DNA from: Candidatus Anaerobiospirillum pullistercoris
GTDB taxonomy: Bacteria; Pseudomonadota; Gammaproteobacteria; Enterobacterales; Succinivibrionaceae
DNA: 37,763 bases
Assembly: GCA_019114785.1 (NCBI GenBank)
Contig: DXEV01000196.1
Location: 1-37,763, forward strand
Direction of reading: 5' to 3'
In this document: piece by piece, positions 18,491 through 27,402 of the stretch
Layout of the letters: every line of letters begins with the position of its first letter
How positions within the stretch are numbered: position 1 is the first letter of the stretch
Made by a program: the position numbers and the translations under genes
Notes under the pieces: model-generated
What the model was told of the DNA's origin: nothing
Seen by the model: only the letters and a program-made list of their open reading frames with translations
Databases searched by the model: none

Positions 18491-18598
18491 CAAAACTCAA
18501 GAGAGGCAGTGCACTGTGCTGCTTTGCAGCGGTGCTAAGCTGTACGGCCGTTTGGCCGTGCCTCTAAATTACCCCTATCAGATCAAGAAGTTCCCACA

Positions 18599-18660
18599 AA
18601 AAAGCCCGATCTTGCTTCGCTTTGGTTACCAAGGCAGAGCAGATCGGGCTTTTGTTTTTT
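18599..18660 (+). terminator. Bidirectional rho-independent terminator
   Basis: AAAAGCCCGATCT and AGATCGGGCTTTT form a long stem around a partly structured 28-nt loop, followed by a T-run ending at 18660. The A-run on the left side means it could also act for the opposite strand. Confidence 0.85.
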
Positions 18661-18670
18661 CTGAGCCTCA

Positions 18671-18698
18671 AAAATAAAAAGGAGCCCTGAGGCTCCTT
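18671..18698 (-). terminator. Rho-independent terminator of the HIT gene
   Basis: On the minus strand AAGGAGCC-TCAG-GGCTCCTT is followed by TTTATTTTT. It lies about 40 bases after the HIT stop codon and back to back with the terminator of the opposing gene. Confidence 0.85.
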
Positions 18699-18739
18699 AA
18701 TATACGAGGTAATTCTGCGATGTTGTTTCCGCTGGGGGA

Positions 18740-19162
18740 TTAGATGCCCAGAGCTTTTCTGTACTTCTCAACCATCTCTTGGTATTCGGCATCACTTAAG
18801 GTCACTTCTGGTAAGTCCTTGTCCCAGAAGAAGTGGCCCCATTGCAGTTGATCCTTGTACTTTGGCACGATGTGCATGTGGACGTGAGGTACACCGTCAC
18901 CAAAGATACCGTAGTTGATCTTGTCTGGGTGATACAGCTCATTCACAGCCTTAGAGACACGAGCCACGTCAGCGAAATAGCCATTGCGCTCTTCTTCGGT
19001 CATCTCATAGACCTCTTGGCGGTGGCAATTTAAGGCGACCACGACACGACCTAAGTGGTTTTGGTTCTTTAAGACAAAGACGGTGGAGTGTGGCAGCTTG
19101 CCCACTTCGATTAACAGCTCGTGACGACGCTCGCTCTGCTCATCACAATACATGCACGACAT
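18740..19162 (-). CDS. HIT family nucleotide hydrolase/transferase
   Basis: 140-aa histidine-triad protein expected to hydrolyse nucleoside phosphoramidates or dinucleoside polyphosphates in the cytoplasm. The triad HVHMHIVPK is present near residues 92-100 and the N-terminus has the CMYCDE pair of Cys that can bind zinc in HIT proteins. The ATG at 19162 is chosen because GGAGGA lies 8 bases upstream; the longer frame would need a TTG start. Terminated at 18671-18698. A weak promoter candidate, TTGACA at 19248-19253 on the minus strand, lacks a good -10. Confidence 0.9.
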   Translation of the reverse strand: MSCMYCDEQSERRHELLIEVGKLPHSTVFVLKNQNHLGRVVVALNCHRQEVYEMTEEERNGYFADVARVSKAVNELYHPDKINYGIFGDGVPHVHMHIVPKYKDQLQWGHFFWDKDLPEVTLSDAEYQEMVEKYRKALGI

Positions 19163-19442
19163 TAACTCATCCTCCAAAAATGACAACCTTGCTTCCCGTG
19201 TCAGCCTCTATGCTGTAGCTCTTAAGACAACAACTGTCTTGGTGTTGTGTCAAAGAAGCTTGCAATTATCGCCAGTGTAGTCTTGGCGCGGAAAGACTGC
19301 ATTTTTTATAACTGCTAGCAGAGAGGCTAGGAGAGCATATCCTCCTATGCACAGCATAGCTGTGCTAGACAGTGGTTATATTGTGACGCAAAAAGAGCGT
19401 GAAAACTGTGATTTAGTCGGCAAATTTCGCAACTAAAATACT

Positions 19443-19465
19443 AGTATTCAAGTATTCAAGTATTG
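19443..19465. repeat. Short 8-bp tandem repeat
   Basis: AGTATTCA occurs twice and is followed by AGTATTG, directly head to tail. It lies upstream of the HIT gene; a slippage-prone spacer or binding site is possible. Confidence 0.6.
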
Positions 19466-19617
19466 TTATGCACGTCTAAAAGAGTTTGCCGCCAGCGCGG
19501 GTCATGCTCTTAACCAAAATGTCGTTATCTGGTAGGTTTTGAAATAGCCGCTGCCTTGTCAGGCCTTAGTGCTGTGCTCATGAGCGCCACGCCTATTAAC
19601 AGCAAAAGCGCTGTTGT

Positions 19618-19714
19618 GCTAACAAAGCGCTTGGGCGCTAGCCAAGCGCTGGGATCGCTAGTTAAGCGCGTGGGTGTTAGCTAAGCGCTGGGGCCGCTAG
19701 ATAAGCGCTGGAGC
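19618..19714. repeat. Five tandem repeats of 19-20 bp
   Basis: Units start at 19618, 19637, 19657, 19676 and 19696, each close to GCTAGNTAAGCGCTGGGNC. They lie in the gap between the HIT gene and glucosidase 1. The alternating 19/20-bp period keeps the AAGCGC core about two helical turns apart, as in an iteron-like protein-binding array. Confidence 0.8.
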
Positions 19715-19839
19715 GCTTTGGGGGTTGCACCAAAAAGAACAGAAATTCACTAAAAGGGAAGGAATTTTGCGACTCAGGCCGCAAGCTGAGTGCTCGGGAC
19801 TAGGAAGGATGGGCTCTGCTGGCCTAGAATGTCCGCGCT

Positions 19840-19874
19840 AAAAGAAACAGGCCAAAGTTAAGATAACTTTGGCC
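19840..19874 (-). terminator. Terminator of glucosidase gene 1
   Basis: GGCCAAAGTT (19850-19859) pairs perfectly with AACTTTGGCC (19865-19874). On the minus strand the stem is followed by TGTTTCTTTT. It is the last of three hairpins after the stop codon at 20031. Confidence 0.75.
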
Positions 19875-19891
19875 CGACATTTACGAGGTTT

Positions 19892-19949
19892 ACAGCTCAA
19901 TGATCAGCACTGATCTAGAGCTGTATATTTGAGCTGAAGTCGCTCAAAT
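19892..19949 (-). other. Two hairpins in the 3' region of glucosidase gene 1
   Basis: ACAGCTC...GAGCTGT (19892-19898 with 19918-19924) encloses a second stem GATCAG/CTGATC. Next to it ATTTGAGC (19927-19934) pairs with GCTCAAAT (19942-19949). They precede the terminator and may protect the 3' end of the mRNA. Confidence 0.55.
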
Positions 19950-20030
19950 TGGGTAATTGTGTGTCTTGTTGGCTGTGAGTGCCATGTAAAACGCACAAAG
20001 AAAGGGAAAAGTAAGGGCTTAGACTCCAGT

Positions 20031-21755
20031 CTAGAGCGCCACAATCATGGCTCCACCACAGCCTAAGTTAATGATGCCATCTACGCCATCTGCTTTTACA
20101 CTTAAGGTAGCCTCATTGGCGCTGATCAGCACTTGTGGCTGGTGCTTGCACACACGCTTGTCGCCTAAAGCGCTTAAGTCGTAAGTGCAGCTGTCCTTAC
20201 GGGTATTGATGATGACGAGCAGCTGTTGCTCGGTTTCCTTGTCGGTACGCAGATAGGCGATCAGGCCTTGGTCGATCATGACGCGCTCAAAGCTGCCATA
20301 AGTAAAGACATGGGCATACTCAGGGGCTTTGCGCAGTTTGATCAGATCTTGGTAGTAGCTAAAGGTAGAGCCAAGCACACCAAATTGGTTCTTAACGTTC
20401 AGGGTCTTGTAGTCCTGATGCACGCGCATCCATGGCTTACCAGTAGTGAAGCCAGCATTAGCACTATCGTCCCACAGCATTGGAGTACGAGCGTTATCAC
20501 GACCATGGCGAGCGCAGCTAGCTACGGCTTGTTCTGGGGTATAGCCATGCTCAAGCATGTCACGGTACTCGTTCTTAGCGTAGAGATCGTCGAACTCATC
20601 AATGCTTTGGAAAGCGGTATTGGTCATACCGATCTCTTGGCCTTGGTAGATGAATGGAATGCCGCGTAATCCCATTAAGAAGGTGGCAATAGTCTTAGCG
20701 CCGACTGCATTTTGCAGATAGTCAGGCATGTAGTAAGACAGGCCACGTGGCTCATCGTGGTTTTCGATGATTGGGGCCACAAAGGCGTCGACCTTTTGGT
20801 TGAGATCTTGGGTGTCAAAGACACATTGGGCAAAGTCATCTGGCAGCAGGTTAGGGAACATGCGGTAGTGAGGGAATGACTCTACTTTTTCACGAGCCGA
20901 GAGATCAAAGAGGGTGGAGAAATAGCCATTAGCTCCGGCAAAGTCTTTAACGCTCTCAGGGGTGACAGTGAGCACCTCACCTACGGTAAAGCTGTCGGCT
21001 GGAGTAAAGGTCTTAGCTTTAAGTTCATTTAAGAACGGGCCGATTTGGTGAAGATTGCGGGCATTCATATTAGCCGCATGGCACATGCCGTCGGTATCAT
21101 CAGGTGGAAGATCTGGGAAAGAGAGATCTTTAACAATCGACAGAATAGCATCGACGCGGAAGCCCTTGACACCACGTTGGAGCCAGAAGTTGGTGAACTT
21201 GTAGACCTGCTCACGCAGCTTTGGATTGTACCAGTTGAGATCTGGTTGACCTTTGGCAAAGTAGTGGCTGTAGAAGATGTCTTCATCCTCGTGGCCTGGG
21301 ATGTGATCCCACACCGAGCCACCAAAGTAAGAGCGCAGATTGTTAGGCACTTTGCCGTTCTTACCTTTGACAAAGTAGAAGTAGCCAGCTTCCTCGCTGT
21401 TGAGATCGGCGCAAGCCTTCTTAAACCAAGGGTGTTGATCTGAGCAGTGATTGGCGACCAGATCCATGATCACATCAATGTTGCGCTCTTTAGCGGCGGC
21501 CACTAAATGATCGAAGTCATCAAGGTTGCCAAAGAGAGGCTCAATGTTCTCATAGTCGGCAATATCGTAGCCTTGGTCAACGAATGGGCTTGGGTAGATA
21601 GGAGAGAGCCAGAGGATATCGATGCCTAAGGCTTGTAGGTAGTCGAGTTTGGAGATAATGCCTTTGAGGTCGCCGATACCATCTCCATTGCTATCGCAGA
21701 AGGACTTTGGGTAGATCTGATAGGCGACTTTACCGTGCCACCATTTTGGTTCCAT
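20031..21755 (-). CDS. GH13 alpha-glucosidase (oligo-1,6-glucosidase/DexB type), paralogue 1
   Basis: 574-aa cytoplasmic glycoside hydrolase of family 13, expected to cut terminal alpha-1,6 (or alpha-1,4) glucose from imported oligosaccharides such as isomaltose. It starts WWHGKVAYQIYPKSF and has the calcium-loop motif DSNGDGIGD. The catalytic residues are visible: GFRVDAI (nucleophile Asp), FTVGEV (acid/base Glu) and ENHDEPRG (third Asp). A YQGQEIGMTN block and a small C-terminal beta domain follow. The start is set by AAGGAG seven bases before ATG 21755. It lies downstream of the GPH transporter gene but is separated from it by a terminator. No copy of the AACTAC operator is seen upstream, so it may be regulated differently from paralogues 2 and 3. 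Confidence 0.92.
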   Translation of the reverse strand: MEPKWWHGKVAYQIYPKSFCDSNGDGIGDLKGIISKLDYLQALGIDILWLSPIYPSPFVDQGYDIADYENIEPLFGNLDDFDHLVAAAKERNIDVIMDLVANHCSDQHPWFKKACADLNSEEAGYFYFVKGKNGKVPNNLRSYFGGSVWDHIPGHEDEDIFYSHYFAKGQPDLNWYNPKLREQVYKFTNFWLQRGVKGFRVDAILSIVKDLSFPDLPPDDTDGMCHAANMNARNLHQIGPFLNELKAKTFTPADSFTVGEVLTVTPESVKDFAGANGYFSTLFDLSAREKVESFPHYRMFPNLLPDDFAQCVFDTQDLNQKVDAFVAPIIENHDEPRGLSYYMPDYLQNAVGAKTIATFLMGLRGIPFIYQGQEIGMTNTAFQSIDEFDDLYAKNEYRDMLEHGYTPEQAVASCARHGRDNARTPMLWDDSANAGFTTGKPWMRVHQDYKTLNVKNQFGVLGSTFSYYQDLIKLRKAPEYAHVFTYGSFERVMIDQGLIAYLRTDKETEQQLLVIINTRKDSCTYDLSALGDKRVCKHQPQVLISANEATLSVKADGVDGIINLGCGGAMIVAL

Positions 21756-22213
21756 AACAGTGCTCCTTGGGGCCCTAGCAAATGCAGGGCAAGTTTGACG
21801 CAGATAGCACGTCAGACTAACTGTGGTTATGGGGCGGAAGTTTTGGTTAGCACAGATCTGGTTCAAGCCTACGTTATGTCGAGCTATGGCTAGCGATACG
21901 GCTCAGATCTTGGTATTGCCACTATGAGGAGTAGTGGTTGGGTTTAGACAGAGGAGGAGTGCTCTGCTGTCTTTTGGGATCTGAAATGCGTGCTCGTAAT
22001 GGCAAAAGGCTGCATCCTTTCGTCTCAGGAGCCGCATGATTAGCTTTCCTTGACTGTGCTTAACTTCAGAACTTCCACTTGTTTACCGTAGCAGGCCAGA
22101 GCTTGGTTTCTATTTTTTGAGGGCTGCTTGGGTAAAGGCTAAAACTCTTAAGAGCCTTAAGCGAGGACTTGAGCCCACTGAGGGCTTTAGCCTTTAACCA
22201 CGCAGTATTTGCT
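21756..22213. other. Intergenic region upstream of glucosidase gene 1
   Basis: About 460 bases between the glucosidase 1 start codon and the transporter's terminator. The promoter for glucosidase 1 should be here, but no good -35/-10 pair and no copy of the operator found upstream of the other two glucosidases was seen. Confidence 0.4.
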
Positions 22214-22255
22214 TAAGAAAAAGGCGTTAGGCTCAGCGCAGTCACCTAACGCCTT
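22214..22255 (-). terminator. Rho-independent terminator of the GPH transporter gene
   Basis: AAGGCGTTAGG (22221-22231) pairs perfectly with CCTAACGCCTT (22245-22255); on the minus strand it is followed by TTTCTTAAG. It lies about 80 bases after the stop codon. Confidence 0.8.
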
Positions 22256-22333
22256 GGGGTTGTGTGAGGCAGGGGCATAGCCCCTAGCCTTAGTATTGAG
22301 AGTTGTTACGTCTACTTATATTGAGACCGGCGA

Positions 22334-23764
22334 TTAAGCCTTGTTTGCATCGCTGACATCAACAGGGCCTTGCTCTTGGCTGTTTTGAGCCTTACGAGCT
22401 TGCAGCTCCTTGATCACATCTGGGTAGATCTTGTCTAAGCGATAACCTAAGATTGAGACCACAGCTAAGACAAAGAGGATAGCTGGCACGATAGAGGTAG
22501 CGTAGAGAATGGCGTTCATAGCCTCTTCAGTTTGGGTCTCGGCGTTGTTGATGTAACCACCAAAGTCCATGACTAAGGAAGCGATCACAGCACCTAAACC
22601 AGCGGCTAACTTCATACCGAAAGAAGCACCGGCGTAAACTAAGCCCTCATGACGTTCACGGTCGATATACTCACCATATTCCACAGTGTCTGGCAGCATG
22701 GCGAATACGCAAGCGTAGGTGAAGCCTTGACCAAAGCCGTAGAAAGCAGCGGCAACGAAAGCTAAGGTGGCGTTGTATGGATCTGCTAAACGAGCTAAAG
22801 CAGCACAGCAGATGATGATACAGGCGATGCCTAAAGCGTTACGCTTGCCAATGGTACGCAGCAAGATTGGTAAGAGGATGATCATCGAACCGATCTTGAA
22901 GCAGTTCATGATGACTGCGAAAGTACCGATGTGGTTTGGATTGTTTAAGAAGTAACGGCAGTAGTAAGTATTAGCGGTACCGAACACCACGTCAGCCGAG
23001 AAGGTGGTTAACATGGCTAAGGTCAGCATGATCCAGTACTTGTTGCGGAACAGATTACGGATGGTACGTAAAGTCTCCGACATGCTGGAGTGCTCGAGTG
23101 GTGGCGAAGCAAAACGCTCGTGGCAGAAGCAGAAGGTAACGAAGAACAGTACTACAGCAATAGCAGCTAAGATACAGAAGGTGATCGTCCAAGCTGTCTG
23201 CGTGCCACCAAAGAAGTCCACCATTGGTAAGGTCACAGCGAGGGTGAAGGTATTACCAGCGGTAGCCAGCAACATACGGTAGATCACGATGATGGAGCGT
23301 TGGTAGCTGTCCTGCGTCATCGTTGTGGTCATGGAGCCGTATGGCAGGTTGATGGCAGTGTAAACCACGGTAATAGCGAAGTTGTACGATACGAAGATGT
23401 AGACATACTTCAAGATATCGGACATTCCGCTTGGTACCGAGAAGAGGGCCACCATGGCAACGAAGAATGGTAGCAACATTCTTATCAGCCATGCACGAGC
23501 TTTACCGTAAGGGCTCTTGGTGTGCTCAATGAGGTAGCCCATGAAGAGGTCAGAGAAGCCATCGAAGAAACGTGACACCAACATGATGGTTGCCACAGTT
23601 GCGATGTTTACGCCCACCACCTCAGTGTAGTAGTAAATCAGAATACTACCGGTTGGGGTGTAGAGCATTTGGGATGCGAAGTCACCTAAGCCGTAGGAGA
23701 ACTTCTCCACGAATCCAATTTTTGGATCCTTATTTGGATTATTGGCAAGTTTAGGAAATAGCAT
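22334..23764 (-). CDS. GPH-family sugar:cation symporter
   Basis: 476-aa inner-membrane transporter of the glycoside-pentoside-hexuronide family (MelB-like), importing a glycoside with Na+ or H+. It begins with the family pattern EKFSYGLGDFASQML, followed by VATIMLVSRFFDGFSDLFMGYLIE, which carries the Asp pair used for cation binding in MelB. It has about 12 hydrophobic segments and the long cytoplasmic loop after helix 6. The C-terminus is hydrophilic. AGGAG precedes the ATG. It lies between two glucosidase genes, so an alpha-glucoside such as isomaltose is the likely cargo. It is probably expressed with the upstream glucosidase 2 across the structured gap at 24161-24347. Confidence 0.9.
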   Translation of the reverse strand: MLFPKLANNPNKDPKIGFVEKFSYGLGDFASQMLYTPTGSILIYYYTEVVGVNIATVATIMLVSRFFDGFSDLFMGYLIEHTKSPYGKARAWLIRMLLPFFVAMVALFSVPSGMSDILKYVYIFVSYNFAITVVYTAINLPYGSMTTTMTQDSYQRSIIVIYRMLLATAGNTFTLAVTLPMVDFFGGTQTAWTITFCILAAIAVVLFFVTFCFCHERFASPPLEHSSMSETLRTIRNLFRNKYWIMLTLAMLTTFSADVVFGTANTYYCRYFLNNPNHIGTFAVIMNCFKIGSMIILLPILLRTIGKRNALGIACIIICCAALARLADPYNATLAFVAAAFYGFGQGFTYACVFAMLPDTVEYGEYIDRERHEGLVYAGASFGMKLAAGLGAVIASLVMDFGGYINNAETQTEEAMNAILYATSIVPAILFVLAVVSILGYRLDKIYPDVIKELQARKAQNSQEQGPVDVSDANKA

Positions 23765-23933
23765 GAGTTTCTCCTGTGCCCAAGAGAGTCCACTCTGCTC
23801 TGAAGCTGAGAACCATACAGTGCAGAGGAGTATGGTGTATGGTTTGCGCTTCTCAGCTTAAGAGCAGAAGAGACCATCTTAGGACAGTAAGACGAGGGTT
23901 ACTAAGGTCGATTGCTTGAGCCCAGTGCAAGGT

Positions 23934-23971
23934 GCTACTTAGTACTTAAGAGGAGAGGCGTATTAAGTAGC
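23934..23971. other. Inverted repeat upstream of the GPH gene
   Basis: GCTACTTA (23934-23941) pairs with TAAGTAGC (23964-23971) around a 22-base loop. It lies about 170 bases before the transporter start codon. It could be a leader hairpin; nothing else is recognised between 23765 and 24160. Confidence 0.35.
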
Positions 23972-24160
23972 CCTTGAGGGGCACAAGATCAATAGAACTT
24001 AGGCATTTGGGCTTTGGAGTTAAGGCTCAAATCACCCTCGTCGGTTTCAACACTCACATGAGCAATGCTTAGAGGAGTGAGATTCTTAGCATTGCCATGT
24101 GATGAAGCTGGTGCAAAGCAGGGGCGATCAAGTGGAGAGATTGAGCGCCTCTCAGTTCTG

Positions 24161-24347
24161 GTTCCCTTCCAGATCACGTCAGCAAGGTAATGCCACGTGT
24201 GGGAAGTGAGGAACTGTGCTTGTCGCAAGGGGACGCACATCCCAGAGCATGTAGCTAAACCTTTACAAGGAAGCACATGTGGGGATTGCGTCCGTTTCAT
24301 CCCAGATCACGTCTACCAGAGGAAGAGGTAACGTGTGGGGATGAAAC
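24161..24347 (-). repeat. Three tandem hairpins with a shared architecture
   Basis: Three consecutive palindromic units: A 24161-24214, B 24231-24293, C 24294-24347. Each is built as outer arm, then AGAT or AGAG opposite TG as an internal loop, then a 5-bp inner stem and a 14-22-nt loop. The outer arms differ: GTTCC+CTTCC in A, GGACGC+ATCCC in B, GTTTCATCCC in C. In each unit the other side matches. The inner stem is CACGT/ACGTG in A and C but CATGT/ACATG in B, a compensating change. They lie between glucosidase 2 (stop 24359) and the transporter. The position recalls REP hairpins in malE-malF of E. coli, which stabilise upstream mRNA. Confidence 0.8.
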
Positions 24348-24358
24348 TGTGTTCTTGC

Positions 24359-26035
24359 TTACAGAGCAACTACGACACAAGCTACTGCTGGGATGGTGAG
24401 CGTACCATCTTGGAGTTGCACCTCCTTGGAGGAGAGGAGGATCTTAGAGTCAGCGTTAACACCGTAGGACACTGGACTGTCCTCGAAGTTAGCAATGACG
24501 TAAACCGTTTTGCCATCAAGCACGCGGGCAAATGGCACTACATAGTCAGCTACAGGGTCTAAAGCTTGGAAATCACCATAAGTGAAGAGCTCTTTGTACT
24601 CTGGGCTCTTACGTAAAGCGATCAATTGCTTGTAGAACGAAAGCACCGAGTTTGGATCATCCTTTTGGGCTGCCACATTCAGCTTGTGGTAATCCTGATG
24701 TACCTTGAGCCATGTCACAGCAGCAGAGGAGAAGCCTGCATTCTTGCTGTCATCCCACAGCATTGGGGTACGGGCATGATCACGGGACTCGATGTTCAGA
24801 ATGTCTAAAGCCTGAGTCTCGGTTAAGCCTGCTTCTAAAGCGACCTTGTAGTTATCCTTGGCGTTGAGATCGTCAAACTCATAGATGGAGTTGAACTTGG
24901 TATTGGTCATACCGATCTCTTGGCCTTGGTAGATGAATGGCATACCACGTAAGAGCACGTTCACAGCGGCAAAGGCCTTAGCGCCGTCTGGGGTACGAGC
25001 GTGAGTTGGCAGGTAGTAAGACACACCGCGTGGCTCATCGTGGTTTTCAATGATTGGGCAGAGGAAGCCGATTGGGTTAGCACGGTTTTGTGCGGCAAAT
25101 ACAGCTTCACGCCACTTGTCGATGGTTACTGGACGATAGCGATAGTAAGCTGGGTACTTTTCATTCAGCTCGCGAGCCGAGAAATCAAAGATGGTGCTAA
25201 AGAAACCGTTGTCGCCGATGTAGTTGGCCAGAGATTCTTGATTGACACCGAAAGCTTCAGCCACGGATAAACCGTCGTGTGGCTTAAAGGTCTTATCGTT
25301 CATCTCATAGAGGAAGGTGGCGGCCTGATCTGAGAGCTTAGCGGTCATCTTATTGGCCGAGCACATGCCGTCTGCACCATCTGCTGGAAGACCTGGGAAG
25401 CTTAAGTCCTTGGCGATGTTCATGATGGCATCGACGCGGAAACCAGCAACGCCCTTATCCAACCAGAAGTTGATCATGTCAAAGAGCTTCTCGCGCAGAG
25501 GCTCGTAATACCAGTTGAGATCTGGTTGCTGCTTGGCAAAGTAGTGCAGGTAGTAGAGGTCTTCATCTTCGTGACCTGGCAGCTTCTCCCACACTGAACC
25601 ACCAAAGTAGGAGCGCAGGTTATCTGGTAACTTGCCATCCTTGCTTTTCTTGATAAAGAAGTACTTGGCCTCTTCGCAATTTGGATCAGCGCAAGCCTTC
25701 TTAAACCACTCGTGCTCGCTGGAGCAGTGGTTGATCACGAGGTCTAAGATGATGCTAATGCCGCGCTCTTTAGCCTTGGCCAGCAGCTCATCAAAGTCTT
25801 CCATGGTGCCGAAGATTGGATCGATATCTTGGTAATCAGAGATATCGTAGCCTTGGTCGACGAATGGGGACTTAAAGCAAGGGGACAACCAGACGATCTC
25901 TACGCCTAAGTCTTTGAGGTAGTCGAGCTTAGAGATAATACCTTGGATGTCACCAACACCATCACCGTTAGAGTCGCAGAAGGACTTTGGATAAATTTGG
26001 TAAGCGACCTTACCGTGCCACCATTTCTTTTCCAT
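24359..26035 (-). CDS. GH13 alpha-glucosidase (oligo-1,6-glucosidase/DexB type), paralogue 2
   Basis: 558-aa family 13 glucosidase closely related to its neighbours. It starts MEKKWWHGKVAYQIYPKSF and has DSNGDGVGD (calcium loop), GFRVDAI (nucleophile), LSVAEAF (acid/base Glu; the GE seen in paralogues 1 and 3 is AE here) and ENHDEPRG (transition-state Asp). The AE for GE change near the acid/base residue is the main visible difference. GAGGA lies seven bases before ATG 26035, which also gives the family N-terminus; the longer frame is dismissed. Its leader appears to be about 500 nt, with a regulator site, CRP-like site and -10 box at 26546-26639. It is followed by three hairpins and then the GPH transporter, likely as one transcription unit. 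Confidence 0.92.
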   Translation of the reverse strand: MEKKWWHGKVAYQIYPKSFCDSNGDGVGDIQGIISKLDYLKDLGVEIVWLSPCFKSPFVDQGYDISDYQDIDPIFGTMEDFDELLAKAKERGISIILDLVINHCSSEHEWFKKACADPNCEEAKYFFIKKSKDGKLPDNLRSYFGGSVWEKLPGHEDEDLYYLHYFAKQQPDLNWYYEPLREKLFDMINFWLDKGVAGFRVDAIMNIAKDLSFPGLPADGADGMCSANKMTAKLSDQAATFLYEMNDKTFKPHDGLSVAEAFGVNQESLANYIGDNGFFSTIFDFSARELNEKYPAYYRYRPVTIDKWREAVFAAQNRANPIGFLCPIIENHDEPRGVSYYLPTHARTPDGAKAFAAVNVLLRGMPFIYQGQEIGMTNTKFNSIYEFDDLNAKDNYKVALEAGLTETQALDILNIESRDHARTPMLWDDSKNAGFSSAAVTWLKVHQDYHKLNVAAQKDDPNSVLSFYKQLIALRKSPEYKELFTYGDFQALDPVADYVVPFARVLDGKTVYVIANFEDSPVSYGVNADSKILLSSKEVQLQDGTLTIPAVACVVVAL

Positions 26036-26545
26036 GGATGAATCCTCTTTTTGCTTGGAGAGAGAGAGGCTCTCTAAGCCAAATATATTCAGCAGGGCAA
26101 TCACGATATAGGTGCACAGAGGAGAGAGTTGTTGAGAAGAGAGTATCGAGGAAAGCCATAGGTCTTGAGCCATACGAAGCCTTAAGCCATGAGCTTAAAG
26201 CCTACCCTGCCGGTGCAAAGAAATACGGCAGGTGGCAACCAACGCAAACACAACCAGTACACCCAATGAGATCCAACCTTCTTACTGTCGTCTATATGTG
26301 ACCAGTAAGCCTTAGGGACTGGTTGTAGATATAAGCAAAAATCCTCGTAAATCTCTCCACAGTGCACCTTAAAGAGCCGGAGACGCAAGGCTCAATGTCA
26401 TGCTTGCTGGGAGCAACATCGAATCAAGAAGCAGACTTAAGCAGAGGCAGGGGCAGAGGAAAAAAGTATTGCAGTACTCTTTTTCATCTATTTGCAGAGA
26501 TTTGCATCATTTCTGCTTAACACTGCTCTTTGTTTCGATGGACTC
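26036..26545 (-). other. About 500-nt leader of glucosidase gene 2
   Basis: If transcription starts near 26540, the mRNA has a leader of about 500 nt with no credible gene. It contains a nested inverted repeat: CAACCAGT (26251-26258) with ACTGGTTG (26318-26325), and inside it CTTACTG (26281-26287) with CAGTAAG (26303-26309). No known riboswitch is recognised. Confidence 0.4.
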
Positions 26546-26551
26546 ATTGTA
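26546..26551 (-). promoter_or_regulatory. Predicted -10 box of glucosidase gene 2
   Basis: TACAAT on the minus strand, exactly 57 bases from the start of the operator motif at 26608. The matching hexamer upstream of glucosidase 3 is at the same offset. The -35 position has no consensus, as expected for an activator-dependent promoter. Confidence 0.5.
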
Positions 26552-26591
26552 GAAAAAAGCACTCTCTAAAAAGTACATTGCCGGTGCTAAA

Positions 26592-26608
26592 AACTACGCT
26601 GTATTAAC
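26592..26608 (+). promoter_or_regulatory. Predicted AraC-regulator operator, copy 1
   Basis: AACTACGCTGTATTAAC, matching AACTACRCTNNNTTAAC. It lies 557 bases before the glucosidase 2 start codon. The same motif occurs at 29635 and 34437. The assigned regulator is the AraC-family protein at 31395-34112, by context. Confidence 0.6.
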
Positions 26609-26623
26609 TTTTTGCTTAAATTT

Positions 26624-26639
26624 TGTGAAATAGTTCACA
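26624..26639. promoter_or_regulatory. CRP site, perfect consensus half-sites
   Basis: TGTGA-AATAGT-TCACA, identical to the CRP consensus TGTGA-N6-TCACA. It lies 15 bases beyond the AraC-type operator, on the promoter-distal side for the minus-strand gene, the usual order for catabolite-controlled AraC systems. Confidence 0.7.
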
Positions 26640-27305
26640 AATCGTTTCATCACAGGGAAAAGCGAGTGCCTGTCTCGGAGCCAAGGTGAGCAAATAGCAT
26701 ACTTATCAGCTTTTAAAGTATAGAGGTCAGCCAGTCATTCACATTTTGAGTTCAATATAGGCTATAAAGCAGTGCAACTCTATTTAGAGAATTATCTACT
26801 TTTTGAACTTTTGGATTTTGATCACATGTAAACGGTTACAAACTTAAAAAAAGTTAAATGAGTGTAGTTTTGGGATAAAACAGTAAACATCTAGGCGGGA
26901 AAAGTGTGGTTAAGAGCCTCTGCTCTTTTTGCAAAAACATACAAAAAATTGCAAACATTCCACGATTTACAGGTCAGCAGAGAATTGAGGCAGGGGGTAG
27001 AAGGTTAAGACACAGCACATGGCTGGACAAAGGCAGGCAAGAGGTAGGCACAAGCTGAAGCCTAGGGCATTGCTCGTTGAGATGCGGGGTCGAAAGTTGG
27101 TGTACGGTGCTGCGTTTGGAGTGGCTGCTCGCGTGGGTCTACTGTTGCTATGAGGAGGGGTTGAGACGTGTGGTTTGTTCTGCACCAGATTAGCGGTATG
27201 AGGCTGTAAGTGGGCGCAAACGGGCTGCGGCAAGTTGTCGGCTAGAAGTTGCAGGGCAGCGTGGTACACGCCGGACGCTGCTTCTTGGTGCTTTTTGTAC
27301 ACATA
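26640..27305. other. Intergenic region between glucosidase genes 2 and 3
   Basis: No supported gene. A frame at 26967-27308 on the minus strand has biased, featureless composition and overlaps the terminator of glucosidase 3. AT-rich sequence from 26640 to 26960 suggests further regulatory sites, but none is specific enough to name. Confidence 0.4.
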
Positions 27306-27338
27306 CAAAAAGAGGCAGCAGCCGGAGCTGTTGCCTCC
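27306..27338 (-). terminator. Rho-independent terminator of glucosidase gene 3
   Basis: On the minus strand GAGGCAACAGC-TCCG-GCTGCTGCCTC has one mismatch and is followed by TTTTTG. It lies about 70 bases after the stop codon. Confidence 0.8.
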
Positions 27339-27402
27339 AATAAGTGTTGAGTCTTTTGTGACTTAACTGAGCTTTGCGCTATTTCCTAAGTGATTGCCTT
27401 AA

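Noticed and set aside
26967-27308. 113-codon open frame on the minus strand between two glucosidase genes
   Set aside because: No domain or ribosome binding site, and its start overlaps the terminator of the glucosidase gene upstream of it.
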